From an uncultured Flavihumibacter sp. (GTDB taxonomy: Bacteria; Bacteroidota; Bacteroidia; Chitinophagales; Chitinophagaceae), in NCBI GenBank assembly GCA_902168105.1, contig CABHOY010000070.1, positions 1-50,798 of the forward strand: a stretch of 50,798 nucleotides of DNA, in the 5' to 3' direction. Below, piece by piece: positions 1 to 9,142 of the stretch. How positions within the stretch are numbered: position 1 is the first letter of the stretch; each line of letters starts with the position of its first letter. The translations under genes and the position numbers were made by a program. The notes under the pieces are model-generated. The model had not been told where the DNA came from and made no database searches. It was given only the letters and a program-made list of their open reading frames with translations.

Positions 1-3000
1 AAACGTTGATCGATTTCCTTGCTAATAAGGGCTATGATATGGGGGGCTTTGGCTCACCCAATGCCCGTCTTACGTCCCAGATGTATGCAGCTTTGCAGTC
101 CGAGTTCCAGCAGGACAAGGCTAACAAGCGCAAAAGCGATCAGATAGCCCTGCCTAAAGGAAGTGTGTTAGATGCAATGAAGAAGAAAGAGAAGGAAGAA
201 GCAGAGGCAGCAGCCAAGAAGAAAGAAGCAACTCCTAAAGAGGAACCCACACCCGCGGTCGCAGTTGAAGCGCCTAAACCTGAACCAAAACCAGAACCAA
301 GGCCGGAACCTAAAGCAGAGCCTAAGCCCGAACCAAAACCGGAGCCGAAGCCTGAACCTAAACCCGAGCCAAAACCGGTACCGGTAGCGGAAGAAAAACC
401 TGTTGTTAAAACAGAAGAGGCTCCTAAAGAACCCGTTGTTTCTCCTCAACAGCCCGTTGCTGAGAAAACGCCGCCTGTGCAAACACAACCGGAAACTCCG
501 GAAGTAATAAAAACAGACGCTCCAAAGATCAATGGCCCGAAAGTCGTAGCCACTATCGACCTGGATGCACTGAATAAACCAAAAAGACCTCCTGCGCCAC
601 CGCCTACGGCAACCAAAAAGCCGGAACAGGAGGAAAAACCAGTTGTTGCAAAACAACCGGAACCTGTTGCCAGTGATAAGGATAAGGTCAAAGAACCGGC
701 TCCGCAACCGCAGGCACAAACACAACCGCAACCCGTTGCACAGCAACAGCCTCCGGTAGAAGCAGCCAAACCTGCCCAACCAGAAGCAAAACCGCAGCAA
801 CCCGTTCAGCCAGTACAAAACGTACAACCAATACAACAAGAAAAAACAACGGCTCCTGCTGCTGAAAAACCTGCTGTCCCCGCTGTGGAAGAGAAACAAG
901 CGCCGGCAGCCGAAAAACCGGCAGCTGCCCAGGAAAAAACAAAAGAACCGGCAGAAGCGAAAGAACAACCCGCACACAAACCGGCCGCACAGCATATGGA
1001 CGAAGTTGCAGCAGACATTGCATCAGACCAGGGTGATAACGGAGGAACCGCCGTTATTGAAAATATACAGGCCGAAAAACTCAGCGGTCCGAAAGTGATC
1101 GGAAAAATAGAGTTGCCTGTACATTCAGAAAGACGTGACAATAAGGGTAACAGTAATTTCAACCGTGGTGGTGGCGGCAATAATAATAACGCCGACAACA
1201 ACCGCAAGCGGAAACGTATCATCGTTGAAAAGAAACCTGAACCTATTCAGCCAAACGATCTTTCCAAAGGAGGTAACGCCGATAACCGCGGTCCTGGTAA
1301 CCGTGGAGATTTCAACAGGGACAACCGTCCCGGCGGAAACCGCGATAATCGCGGTGGCGATAATACAAACAAACCTACAGGACCTAGCAGACCTCACGCA
1401 GCACCTAACCGCGAAGGCCGCCCTGGCGGACCAGGTGGTAACAGGCCTGGCGGTGGTCAACACGGCACCGGTAACCGTCCCGGCGGTGGACCAGCTGGTA
1501 ACAGACCTGGTGGTAACAGACCAGGCGGAGGCCAACATGGAGGTAACAGACCTGGTGGCTTTGGCAACAACCGCTTCGGTGACCGCGACAGGAAACCTGA
1601 GGATAAAGAAATCGATAAGAACGAGATCCAGAATAAGATCAAGGAAACCATGGCCAAAATGAGTGGTGGTGGTAACCGTGGTAAGAATACTAAAGCCAAA
1701 CAACGCCGTGAGAAACGTCATGAGCTCGCAGAGCAAATGGCTAACCAGGGAGCTGAAGGCAATAAACTCCAGGTAACGGAGTTCGTATCTGTAAGCGAAC
1801 TCGCCAACCTGATGGACGTAAGCTTTGCCGAAGTGATCTCAAAATGTATGGGACTTGGTATCATGGTGTCTATTAACCAGCGTCTGGACGCAGAGGTAAT
1901 AGAACTGGTAGCAGGAGAGTTCGGCTATGAAGTAGAATTCATCGGCGTGGACGATGCAGATGAAATAGAAGAAGAAGAAGTAACAGACAACGAGGAAGAT
2001 CTTATCCCAAGAGCGCCTATTGTGACCATCATGGGTCACGTAGACCACGGTAAGACATCCTTGCTTGACTATATCCGTAACGCAAACGTAGTATCAGGTG
2101 AAGCAGGGGGTATTACCCAGCACATCGGTGCCTACCAGGTAGTTACCTCTTCAGGTAAAAGGCTCACCTTCCTGGATACTCCAGGTCACGAAGCCTTTAC
2201 CGCGATGCGTGCACGTGGTGCCAAAGTAGCGGATATCGCCATCATCGTAATCGCGGCAGATGACGCCATCATGCCACAGACACGTGAAGCGATCTCTCAC
2301 TCACAGGCTGCCGGTCTGCCGATGGTATTCGCCATCAACAAGGTGGATAAAGACGGTGCTAATCCTGAAAAGATCAAAGAACAACTGGCAGGTATGAATC
2401 TGTTGGTGGAAGACTGGGGTGGTAAATACCAAAGCCAGGAAATTTCTGCCAAGAGCGGTCTGAATATAGACGTCCTGCTGGAAAAAATACTCCTGGAAGC
2501 TGAATTACTCGAACTGAAAGCCAACCCGAACAGGGAAGCTTCCGGTAGCGTAATCGAAGCATCCCTCGATAAAGGCCGCGGTTACGTAGCTACCCTGCTG
2601 GTACAAAACGGTACCCTGCATCAGGGCGATACCATCGCTTCCGGTTCTAACTTCGGTAAGATCAAAGCAATGTTCAACGAACGCGGTCAGCGTGTTGACT
2701 CCGCCGGACCATCCGCACCAGTACAGGTGCTCGGTCTGAACGGTGCACCGCAGGCAGGTGAGAAGTTCCGCATGTTTGAAGAGGAATCTGAAGCAAAAGA
2801 AGTGGCTAACCGCCGTGCACAGATCATCCGTGAACAAGGTATCCGTACCAAGAAACACATCACACTGGATGAGATCGGACGTCGTCTTGCACTGGGTAAC
2901 TTTAAACAGCTTAACCTCATCATCAAGGGTGACTTTGATGGTTCCGTAGAAGCATTGAGCGACTCCCTGCAGAAACTCTCTACCGAAGAGATCGTAGTGA

Positions 3001-3512
3001 GCGTGGTACACAAGGCAGTAGGTCAGATCACAGAATCCGATGTATTGCTGGCAACCGCTTCCGACGCTATCATCGTAGGTTTCCAGGTACGTCCTTCTTC
3101 TCAGGCATCCAAGCTGGCAGAGAAAGAGAACATCGAGATCCGTACTTACTCCATCATTTACGACGCTATCGACGAACTGAAGAGCGCGATGGAAGGTATG
3201 CTGGAACCGAAGATCGAGAAGAAAGTGGTGGCCAACGTGGAGATCCGCGAAACTTACCGCTTCGACAAGGTGACCGTTGCAGGTTGCTTCGTACTGGACG
3301 GAAAGATTACCCGCAACACACGTGTAAACCTGGTACGCGAAGGTATCGTGATCTACACTGGCGAACTGGCCTCTCTGAAACGCTACAAGGACGATGTGAA
3401 GGAAGTTGCCTCCAACATGGAGTGTGGTCTGAGTATCAAAAACTACAGCGCTCTGCAGGTCGGGGATATCGTAGAAGGCTTCGAAGAAGTGGAAGTAAAG
3501 AGAACTTTATAA
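1..3512 (+). CDS. infB: Translation initiation factor IF2 (5' end outside window)
   Basis: GTPase that brings fMet-tRNA to the 30S subunit and drives subunit joining. The reading frame is open from base 3 and the first residues (TLIDFLANKG) are from the conserved start of IF2, so only a short N-terminal piece is missing. Counting from the TTG at base 6, residues about 90-125 are a Pro-Glu-Pro-Lys repeat, then a P/Q/A/E-rich stretch to about 350, then a Gly/Arg/Asn/Pro-rich stretch at about 385-525. The conserved IF2 core follows: P-loop GHVDHGKT near 677, DTPGHE near 723, NKVD near 778, then the beta-barrel and C-terminal domains. At about 1,170 visible residues it is far longer than E. coli IF2 (890); the excess is low-complexity N-terminal sequence, as is usual in Bacteroidota. 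A terminator follows 26 bases after the stop. Confidence 0.97.
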   Translation, partial: TLIDFLANKGYDMGGFGSPNARLTSQMYAALQSEFQQDKANKRKSDQIALPKGSVLDAMKKKEKEEAEAAAKKKEATPKEEPTPAVAVEAPKPEPKPEPRPEPKAEPKPEPKPEPKPEPKPEPKPVPVAEEKPVVKTEEAPKEPVVSPQQPVAEKTPPVQTQPETPEVIKTDAPKINGPKVVATIDLDALNKPKRPPAPPPTATKKPEQEEKPVVAKQPEPVASDKDKVKEPAPQPQAQTQPQPVAQQQPPVEAAKPAQPEAKPQQPVQPVQNVQPIQQEKTTAPAAEKPAVPAVEEKQAPAAEKPAAAQEKTKEPAEAKEQPAHKPAAQHMDEVAADIASDQGDNGGTAVIENIQAEKLSGPKVIGKIELPVHSERRDNKGNSNFNRGGGGNNNNADNNRKRKRIIVEKKPEPIQPNDLSKGGNADNRGPGNRGDFNRDNRPGGNRDNRGGDNTNKPTGPSRPHAAPNREGRPGGPGGNRPGGGQHGTGNRPGGGPAGNRPGGNRPGGGQHGGNRPGGFGNNRFGDRDRKPEDKEIDKNEIQNKIKETMAKMSGGGNRGKNTKAKQRREKRHELAEQMANQGAEGNKLQVTEFVSVSELANLMDVSFAEVISKCMGLGIMVSINQRLDAEVIELVAGEFGYEVEFIGVDDADEIEEEEVTDNEEDLIPRAPIVTIMGHVDHGKTSLLDYIRNANVVSGEAGGITQHIGAYQVVTSSGKRLTFLDTPGHEAFTAMRARGAKVADIAIIVIAADDAIMPQTREAISHSQAAGLPMVFAINKVDKDGANPEKIKEQLAGMNLLVEDWGGKYQSQEISAKSGLNIDVLLEKILLEAELLELKANPNREASGSVIEASLDKGRGYVATLLVQNGTLHQGDTIASGSNFGKIKAMFNERGQRVDSAGPSAPVQVLGLNGAPQAGEKFRMFEEESEAKEVANRRAQIIREQGIRTKKHITLDEIGRRLALGNFKQLNLIIKGDFDGSVEALSDSLQKLSTEEIVVSVVHKAVGQITESDVLLATASDAIIVGFQVRPSSQASKLAEKENIEIRTYSIIYDAIDELKSAMEGMLEPKIEKKVVANVEIRETYRFDKVTVAGCFVLDGKITRNTRVNLVREGIVIYTGELASLKRYKDDVKEVASNMECGLSIKNYSALQVGDIVEGFEEVEVKRTL

Positions 3513-3537
3513 GATCTGTATAAACTTTTGTTAAATA

Positions 3538-3567
3538 AATAAGCCGCACAATAGCGGCTTATTTTTT
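3538..3567 (+). terminator. Intrinsic terminator after infB
   Basis: A perfect 10-bp stem (3538-3547 with 3554-3563, arm AATAAGCCGC) encloses a 6-base loop and runs into a T-rich tail. It ends the infB transcript before the next gene. Confidence 0.85.
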
Positions 3568-3573
3568 ATTGGC

Positions 3574-3581
3574 TATTTTTG
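3574..3581 (+). promoter_or_regulatory. Candidate -7 element for the SurA-like gene
   Basis: TATTTTTG fits the Bacteroidota -7 consensus TAnnTTTG and lies 21 bases before the ATG at 3603. No clear -33 TTG is seen at the right distance, where the infB terminator sits, so this is tentative. Confidence 0.4.
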
Positions 3582-3602
3582 GAATTCACTGCACTCGTTA
3601 AC

Positions 3603-4988
3603 ATGAATAAAATTTTTGCACTTTCTGCGGGTACGCTGCTGCTCTGTCAGGTTGGTATAGCCCAGCAGAAAATGGTAGCTGATAAAATAGCAGCTATAGT
3701 GGGGGATAAAATCGTTCTCAGATCAGACATTGAAGGAGAAATGGTCAATCTACAGCGTTCTACTGTAGATAATACACTGCCTCCCAATGCTCCCTGTATG
3801 ATAATGGAACAGATCATTGCCCAGAAGGTGATGGTAATGCAGGCAGAACGGGATAGCTTGCCCGTAAGTGAACAAGATGTGGACGGCCAGATAGAAAACC
3901 GCATCCGTTACTTCGAAGACCTCTACGGTAGTCGTGAGAAAATGAAAGAAGTGACCGGGTATTCTATTTACCAGCTGCGTGAGCGCTTCCGCCAGCCTAT
4001 TAAAGAAGGGCTGCTGGCAAAGGCTATGCAGGACAAGATCACCAGTTCAGTGAAAGTAACCCCTTCCGAGGTTAAAAAATATTTCGACGCTATTCCTAAG
4101 GACAGTCTCCAATTCTACGAATCTGAACTGGAAATTGGCCAGATCGTAATACAGCCCAAAGCCACTAAGGAAATGGACCAGTATTCGATAGACCGCCTCC
4201 TGGAATTTAAAAAACAGGTGCAGGAAAAGACCAGTGATTTCGGACGTTTGGCGATACTCTATTCAGAAGATCCCGGCGCAAAAGAAAATAAGGGGGTATA
4301 CATCCTGAACCGTAATGACAAACAATGGGATGCAGATTTCCTCGCAGCGTCCTTCCGTCTGAAAGAAAATGAGATCTCCTCGCCGATAAAAAGCCAGTTC
4401 GGTTACCATCTTATTCAGTGTATTAAACGTCAGGGTGACAATATCACCGTACAGCATATCCTGCTGAAGCCAAACGTTACCCGTAACGACCTGGCCGAGG
4501 CTACAAAGAAACTGGATAGCATACGTCTGGTTATCCTGAACGGAAAGATGACCTTTGGTGAAGCTGTAGTAAAATACAGTGACCTGCCAATGTCAAAATT
4601 TGATGGTGGTATGCTCCAGAACAGAATGAACGGTAGCTCCCTCATCACCATCGATCAGCTGGACCAGCCTTCAGAAAGAGATATCGTATTGCTGTTGGAC
4701 ACCCTGAAACCAGGTGGTATCTCCAAACCAATGCCTTATGTCGATGACCAGCCAGGTGGCCGCAACGGTGTCCGTCTTATTTACCTGAAAACACGTACAC
4801 ATCCTCACAGGGAGAATATGACCGACGATTACGCCCGTATCCAGCAACGCACGCTCCAGCTTAAACAACAGGACGCCCGTGATAAATGGCTCAGGGAAAA
4901 GATCCCGACATTTTACATCCATGTGGAAGACGAGTTTAAACAGTGTAGTCACATCGCCCAGTGGATAGGAAGTATAGCAAAACAATAA
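3603..4988 (+). CDS. SurA-like periplasmic peptidylprolyl isomerase
   Basis: A 461-residue exported chaperone/PPIase that probably helps fold outer-membrane proteins. Residues 1-20 form a signal peptide ending in an Ala-Gln site (VGIAQ). A SurA-type N-terminal chaperone region follows (VADKIAAIVGDKIVLRSDIE), then two parvulin-type domains, at about 170-285 (ending QFGYHLIQ) and about 285-400. The ATG at 3603 is preferred over an in-frame TTG 24 bases upstream because it starts the signal peptide and because the upstream codon lies inside the likely promoter. The gene stands alone between two terminators. Bacteroidota usually carry several SurA-like paralogues, so calling this the SurA orthologue would be inference; no gene symbol is given. 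Confidence 0.9.
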   Translation: MNKIFALSAGTLLLCQVGIAQQKMVADKIAAIVGDKIVLRSDIEGEMVNLQRSTVDNTLPPNAPCMIMEQIIAQKVMVMQAERDSLPVSEQDVDGQIENRIRYFEDLYGSREKMKEVTGYSIYQLRERFRQPIKEGLLAKAMQDKITSSVKVTPSEVKKYFDAIPKDSLQFYESELEIGQIVIQPKATKEMDQYSIDRLLEFKKQVQEKTSDFGRLAILYSEDPGAKENKGVYILNRNDKQWDADFLAASFRLKENEISSPIKSQFGYHLIQCIKRQGDNITVQHILLKPNVTRNDLAEATKKLDSIRLVILNGKMTFGEAVVKYSDLPMSKFDGGMLQNRMNGSSLITIDQLDQPSERDIVLLLDTLKPGGISKPMPYVDDQPGGRNGVRLIYLKTRTHPHRENMTDDYARIQQRTLQLKQQDARDKWLREKIPTFYIHVEDEFKQCSHIAQWIGSIAKQ

Positions 4989-5006
4989 CACATATAATTC
5001 AGTAGC

Positions 5007-5044
5007 AATCCCCGGTATAATACATACCGGGGATTGTTCTTTTC
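5007..5044 (+). terminator. Intrinsic terminator after the SurA-like gene
   Basis: A perfect 12-bp stem (5007-5018 with 5024-5035, arm AATCCCCGGTAT) with a 5-base loop, followed by a T-rich run (GTTCTTTTC). Confidence 0.85.
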
Positions 5045-5072
5045 AGGAGCGACCCGCATTTATCAAGAGGCG

Positions 5073-5103
5073 TTGGGGGTTCGGCTTTTTACACGTAACT
5101 TTG
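5073..5103 (+). promoter_or_regulatory. Promoter of the PurF-type gene
   Basis: TTG at 5073-5075, a 20-base spacer and TAACTTTG at 5096-5103 match the Bacteroidota sigma factor consensus (TTG, 19-21 bases, TAnnTTTG). Transcription should start near 5110, only about 14 bases before the ATG at 5124, which supports that start over the longer open frame from 5034. Confidence 0.65.
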
Positions 5104-5123
5104 CGCCTTCAATTCTAATAGGG

Positions 5124-6971
5124 ATGAGTGATGCCATAAAACATGAATGCGGATTAGCGTTTATCAGACTTAGAAAGCCGTTCTCATATTACCAACAGAA
5201 ATACGGAACTGTTTTCTACGGCCTCAACAAGTTGTACCTCCTCATGGAGAAACAACATAACCGCGGACAGGACGGAGCAGGTATAGCCACAGTGAAGTTA
5301 AACACAGAACCTGGAGTACCATTTATGCATCGCCTGCGAAGCAGCGCACCGCAAGCCATCGGAGATATCTTTGCCAAGGTCAGAGACGAAATAGATGAAA
5401 TAGAGAAATACCAGCCGGAAATCACTAAATACCCAGGCCTCATGAAAGGCCACATGCGTTTCCTCGGGGAACTTTTGATGGGCCACCTCCGCTACGCCAC
5501 TCAGGGCAAAAACAATGTAGAACTCTGCCACCCTTTTGTACGTCACAATACCATTCCCGCACGCAACCTCGCACTCGCCGGTAACTTCAACCTCGTAAAC
5601 GTAGATGAACTGTTCAAGTTCGTGAACGTTGAACCAGGAGAAACACACCGCAATAGTGACCTTGCTGCTATGCTCGAAATATTGCATCACTTCCTGAGTA
5701 AGGAAGATGAAGAAAGACGTAATGGACTGGATGTCAAAACCATCCTGCAACAGGCTTTTTCTATGTTCGATGGAGGTTATCATGTGTGCGGATTGATCGG
5801 TAGCGGAGACGCTTTCGTAATGCGCGATGCACACGGTATCCGTCCTTCTTACTACTATGTGAATGAAGACGTCATTGTCGCCGCTTCTGAACGCGCAGCT
5901 ATCCGTACCGCTTTCAACGTAGGCGAGAATGAAGTACTGGAACTGATGCCTGGTAACGCCCTGATCGTAAAAGAGAACGGGGAATACAGCGTAGAACAGA
6001 TCCTCGCCCCGAAAGAACGCCGCGCATGTAGCTTCGAACGTATCTACTTCTCTCGCGGGAACGATGAAAAGATCTATAAAGAGCGTACCGCTTTAGGTTA
6101 TAACCTGTCAGAAACCGTGCTGAAAAGCATCGATAATGACCTCCGCAATACTATCTTCTCCTTCATCCCCAATACAGCAGAAATTGCCTTCTATGGCATG
6201 CTGAAAGGGCTGGAAGATTATCTGAACAAGATAAAAATAGAACGTATCGTTTCATGGGGTAAAGATTTTGATGAAGAAAAACTGTCGGAAATGGTGAACC
6301 GCCGTATCCGTATAGACAAGATCGCCATCAAAGATGTAAAAATGCGCACCTTCATTGCTGCCGATACCAGCCGTAATGAAATGGTACAACACGTTTACGA
6401 TATTACCTATGGTACCGTACGTCCGGGGATAGATACCCTTGTTGTAATAGACGACTCTATTGTACGCGGTACTACCCTTCGTGAAAGCATCATCAGGATG
6501 CTGGACCGCCTGGGACCAAAACGTATCATTGTCGTATCGTCCGCTCCGCAGATCCGTTATCCGGATTGTTATGGGATCGACATGAGTAAAATAGGGGATT
6601 TCGTAGCATTTAAGGCTGCTATTGCCCTATTAAAGGACCATGGCAAGGAACACATCCTCCAGGAGGCCTATGGCCTCTGCCTGGAGCTGCAGCGTACCAA
6701 TACACTGCATGCACAGAATGTGGTAAGGAACATTTATAAGCCATTCACTACTGAGGAGATCTCTGCCAAAATCGCTGAGATCATTACTCCGGACGGCATC
6801 AGTGCCAAAGTAGATGTTATCTACCAGTCCATTGAAAGTCTGCATAAAGCGTGTCCAAATAACCTGGGCGACTGGTACTTCACCGGTAACTTCCCGACAC
6901 CTGGAGGAAACCGCGTAGTGAATAAGGCGTTCATGAATTATATGGAAGGCAAAAACGAAAGAGGATATTAA
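5124..6971 (+). CDS. purF: Amidophosphoribosyltransferase, long PurF-type
   Basis: Predicted to transfer the amide nitrogen of glutamine to PRPP, the first committed step of purine synthesis, in the cytoplasm. The N-terminal half is a class II (Ntn) glutamine amidotransferase: Cys9 in HECGLAF is the likely nucleophile after propeptide removal, followed by NRGQDGAG and GHLRYAT. The C-terminal half is a phosphoribosyltransferase with the PRPP loop VVIDDSIVRGTT (Asp443-Asp444). At 615 residues it is longer than classical PurF (about 500) and belongs to the long variant seen in Bacteroidota, which may coexist with a classical copy elsewhere. The start at 5124 is set by the promoter just upstream. 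The gene is monocistronic, with a terminator right after the stop. Confidence 0.88.
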   Translation: MSDAIKHECGLAFIRLRKPFSYYQQKYGTVFYGLNKLYLLMEKQHNRGQDGAGIATVKLNTEPGVPFMHRLRSSAPQAIGDIFAKVRDEIDEIEKYQPEITKYPGLMKGHMRFLGELLMGHLRYATQGKNNVELCHPFVRHNTIPARNLALAGNFNLVNVDELFKFVNVEPGETHRNSDLAAMLEILHHFLSKEDEERRNGLDVKTILQQAFSMFDGGYHVCGLIGSGDAFVMRDAHGIRPSYYYVNEDVIVAASERAAIRTAFNVGENEVLELMPGNALIVKENGEYSVEQILAPKERRACSFERIYFSRGNDEKIYKERTALGYNLSETVLKSIDNDLRNTIFSFIPNTAEIAFYGMLKGLEDYLNKIKIERIVSWGKDFDEEKLSEMVNRRIRIDKIAIKDVKMRTFIAADTSRNEMVQHVYDITYGTVRPGIDTLVVIDDSIVRGTTLRESIIRMLDRLGPKRIIVVSSAPQIRYPDCYGIDMSKIGDFVAFKAAIALLKDHGKEHILQEAYGLCLELQRTNTLHAQNVVRNIYKPFTTEEISAKIAEIITPDGISAKVDVIYQSIESLHKACPNNLGDWYFTGNFPTPGGNRVVNKAFMNYMEGKNERGY

Positions 6972-6975
6972 AAAT

Positions 6976-7008
6976 AGAAAAAGGGCTCGTTTAAGACGGG
7001 CCCTTTTC
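6976..7008 (+). terminator. Intrinsic terminator after purF
   Basis: A GC-rich stem (AAGGGCTCG with CGGGCCCTT, one G-T wobble) separated by about 7 bases lies between an A-run and a T-run, 10-35 bases after the purF stop. It could work on both strands. Confidence 0.8.
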
Positions 7009-7103
7009 ATTATGATGCCATTATTAAATTTCCTTTAAATCCTCTGTTCTCAGCGCTGCCGAGCCCCCTATACTACACTTACTTTCAGTAAAATCCGTAA
7101 ATT

Positions 7104-7124
7104 AGTTAGTATTAAATACTAACT
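7104..7124. promoter_or_regulatory. 21-bp perfect operator-like palindrome upstream of sixA
   Basis: Arms AGTTAGTATT (7104-7113) and AATACTAACT (7115-7124) are exact inverted copies around a single A. There is no T-run and the loop is one base, so it is a poor RNA terminator and looks like a binding site for a dimeric repressor or activator. It sits 48 bases before the sixA start codon. No regulator can be named from sequence. Confidence 0.5.
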
Positions 7125-7154
7125 CAAATCGCGAACAGCAATCTCTTTTTGCTA

Positions 7155-7175
7155 CATAATAACATTGTTGTTATG
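7155..7175 (+). promoter_or_regulatory. Imperfect palindrome covering the sixA start codon
   Basis: CATAATAACA (7155-7164) and TGTTGTTATG (7166-7175) are inverted copies apart from one G-T pair. The right arm contains the ATG at 7173. In DNA it could be an operator; in RNA a hairpin here could hide the start codon. Confidence 0.35.
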
Positions 7176-7673
7176 AAAACATTATTACTTATCCGTCATG
7201 CCAAATCAAGCTGGAATGACCCCGACGTAGACGATTTTGACAGGCCCTTGAATAAGCGCGGCAAACAGAATGCCCCGGAAATGGCACACCGCCTGTCTCA
7301 CCGCGGTATCATGCCCGAATTGCTTATTGCCAGCCCTGCAAAACGCACCAAAAGTACGGCACGGCTCATGGCTAAAGAATGGCACTATGACAAAGACGCT
7401 ATCCTCCTGGAGGAAGAGTTGTACCTATGTTATGCTTCGACCTTTCTGAAAGTGATCACTAAAGTAGACGATGACATAGATACAGTCGCCATTTTTGCAC
7501 ACAACCCCGGCATTACCGACTTTGCAAACTATGTAACTCAGGAGATCAGGATTGATAATATCCCTACCTCCGGTATGTTTGCTGTTCAGGCAAATATTCA
7601 GTCATGGAAAGACTTTGACCGTGCCCGGAAGTCCTTCCTTTTCTTTGATTATCCCAAACAGGAAGTTGTCTGA
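7173..7673 (+). CDS. sixA: SixA-type histidine phosphatase
   Basis: A 166-residue member of the histidine phosphatase superfamily, probably removing phosphate from phosphohistidine in signalling proteins. The N-terminus carries the RHG-type motif LIRHAKSSW (His7-type nucleophile), Arg in SPAKRTKST, and the second catalytic histidine in FAHNPGI. Size and motifs fit SixA rather than phosphoglycerate mutase. The ATG at 7173 is chosen because it places the RHA motif at the expected position; an in-frame TTG 24 bases earlier would add an unconserved tail. It converges on proC with only two bases between the stops and no terminator between them. Two palindromes lie upstream. Confidence 0.88.
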   Translation: MKTLLLIRHAKSSWNDPDVDDFDRPLNKRGKQNAPEMAHRLSHRGIMPELLIASPAKRTKSTARLMAKEWHYDKDAILLEEELYLCYASTFLKVITKVDDDIDTVAIFAHNPGITDFANYVTQEIRIDNIPTSGMFAVQANIQSWKDFDRARKSFLFFDYPKQEVV

Positions 7674-7675
7674 AG

Positions 7676-8476
7676 TTAATCCTTGGCTATCTTGTTATAA
7701 GACACGGTAATTCCCTTTATCAATGAGGAGCTGAAACCCTGATGTTCCATCTCATTAAGGCCTGCAATAGTACAGCCTTTAGGAGTGGTAACCTTGTCAA
7801 TTTCTTCCTCCGGATGACGGTTCTCTTTGATAAGTAATTGAGCTGCTCCTTTCACGGTCTGTGCCGCGATCAGGTTTGCCGTGCGCGCATCAAAACCGAT
7901 CTCGATACCGCCCTGTATGCTTGCCCTGATAAAACGCAGTGCGTAGGCAATACCACAGGCTCCGAGCACAGTTGCTGCGTCCATCAGTTTTTCGTCAATG
8001 CTTACAGCCACGCCTAACTGGCTGAACATCTCATTCACATAAGCTTCCTGCTGTTGTGTCACATTCTTATAACAGATACAGGTCATCGACTCCTGTATAG
8101 CAATTGCGGTATTGGGCATCGCACGTACCACCGGCATGCCGGCGCCGGCGATCTGCTCCAGGTCATCTATGGAAACACCGGTTATTACACTGATCAAGAT
8201 CTGGCGGGAAGGATCGAAGGCTTGTTTTACCTCCGCCAACACTTCCCTTACATTATAAGGCTTCAGCGCCACCACGATTACTTCAGCACCCCTTATAGCA
8301 GTTTCGTTGTCAGAAATTGTTTGTACTCCTATTGATTGCAGATCACTTAGTGAAGCAAGATTACGTTTGGTCACAGTCAGGTCCGCAGGCGTTGAAAACC
8401 CGCTCTTTAGAAGCCCCTGTGCTATCGCTTTCCCCAGGTTGCCACCACCGATGATGGCTATTTTCTTGTTGGACAT
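7676..8476 (-). CDS. proC: Pyrroline-5-carboxylate reductase
   Basis: Catalyses the last step of proline synthesis, reducing 1-pyrroline-5-carboxylate with NAD(P)H. The N-terminal Rossmann motif IAIIGGGNLGKAIAQGL is clear, as is the family region VVRAMPNTAIAIQESMT. The C-terminal half contains the helical dimer domain ending TTPKGCTIAGLNEME, the usual P5CR signature. About 266 residues, normal for the family. I use the ATG of MSNKK rather than the GTG two codons earlier. Divergent from the SNase-like gene with a gap of 75 bases. Confidence 0.95.
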   Translation of the reverse strand: MSNKKIAIIGGGNLGKAIAQGLLKSGFSTPADLTVTKRNLASLSDLQSIGVQTISDNETAIRGAEVIVVALKPYNVREVLAEVKQAFDPSRQILISVITGVSIDDLEQIAGAGMPVVRAMPNTAIAIQESMTCICYKNVTQQQEAYVNEMFSQLGVAVSIDEKLMDAATVLGACGIAYALRFIRASIQGGIEIGFDARTANLIAAQTVKGAAQLLIKENRHPEEEIDKVTTPKGCTIAGLNEMEHQGFSSSLIKGITVSYNKIAKD

Positions 8477-8551
8477 GTTCACATATTACTTTAAATCCTT
8501 CGGAAGGTAGAACAAAAATTTGTTACTTCGCATCCCTAAATCCAGCGTGTA

Positions 8552-9070
8552 ATGCAGAAAGTATTTTATTGTGCGGTCTTGTGCCTTATCCTAAGTTTGT
8601 TCACCCAAATAAGCCTCGGAGCCAAGCCTCCGAAGAAAGTAAAGGGAAAAGTGGTGCGCATCATGGATGGCGATACTTTCGAACTGCTGGTAAATAAGAC
8701 GACCTACAAGATACGTTTAAGTGCTATCGACGCTCCGGAAAAAGGACAGGACTTTTATCAGAGAAGTAAACAGGCGCTTGCAGACCTTTGCTTTAATAAA
8801 ACGGTCACCGTAGAACTGCTGCGAAAAGATAGATATCAACGCTGGATAGGGGAAGTATATAGCGCTGACGGTCAGTATATCAACGGCAGGATGATCTCTG
8901 ACGGATATGCATGGCACTATACCGAATACTCTAAAAGTGCGCCGCTGGCAGCCGCACAGGCAACTGCAAAGAGACAGAAACTGGGATTGTGGTCACTCTC
9001 TAAACCAATTGCTCCCTGGGTGTTCAGGTCGGATAAACGAAAAGACAAAACACATCGTAAAGCTGCTTAA
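8552..9070 (+). CDS. Exported staphylococcal-nuclease-like (SNase) protein
   Basis: A 172-residue predicted exported nuclease. Residues 1-23 form a signal peptide (hydrophobic stretch FYCAVLCLILSLF). The SNase domain follows: VRIMDGDTFEL holds the Ca-binding Asp, IRLSAIDAPEKGQ has the catalytic Arg/Asp region, DRYQRWIGEVY the second conserved stretch, and the domain ends with KLGLWS. The tail is basic (KRKDKTHRKAA). It may degrade extracellular or periplasmic nucleic acid for nutrition. It stands alone between proC (divergent) and the helicase gene downstream. Confidence 0.88.
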   Translation: MQKVFYCAVLCLILSLFTQISLGAKPPKKVKGKVVRIMDGDTFELLVNKTTYKIRLSAIDAPEKGQDFYQRSKQALADLCFNKTVTVELLRKDRYQRWIGEVYSADGQYINGRMISDGYAWHYTEYSKSAPLAAAQATAKRQKLGLWSLSKPIAPWVFRSDKRKDKTHRKAA

Positions 9071-9142
9071 CGCTTTTTACTTATCTTGCTGATCACTTCA
9101 TTCGTTTACAGTTTTTAATGATTGTTGACCTGTCTGTTGAAT

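Noticed and set aside
168..1736. Several long open frames antisense to the 5' half of infB
   Set aside because: They arise from the repetitive Pro/Gly/Gln-rich coding sequence read on the other strand, and encode Cys/Phe/Arg-rich or Thr/Val-rich nonsense without start signals.
5034..5123. Longer N-terminus for the PurF-type protein
   Set aside because: The added 30 codons overlap the terminator and promoter and would bury the catalytic Cys far from the N-terminus.
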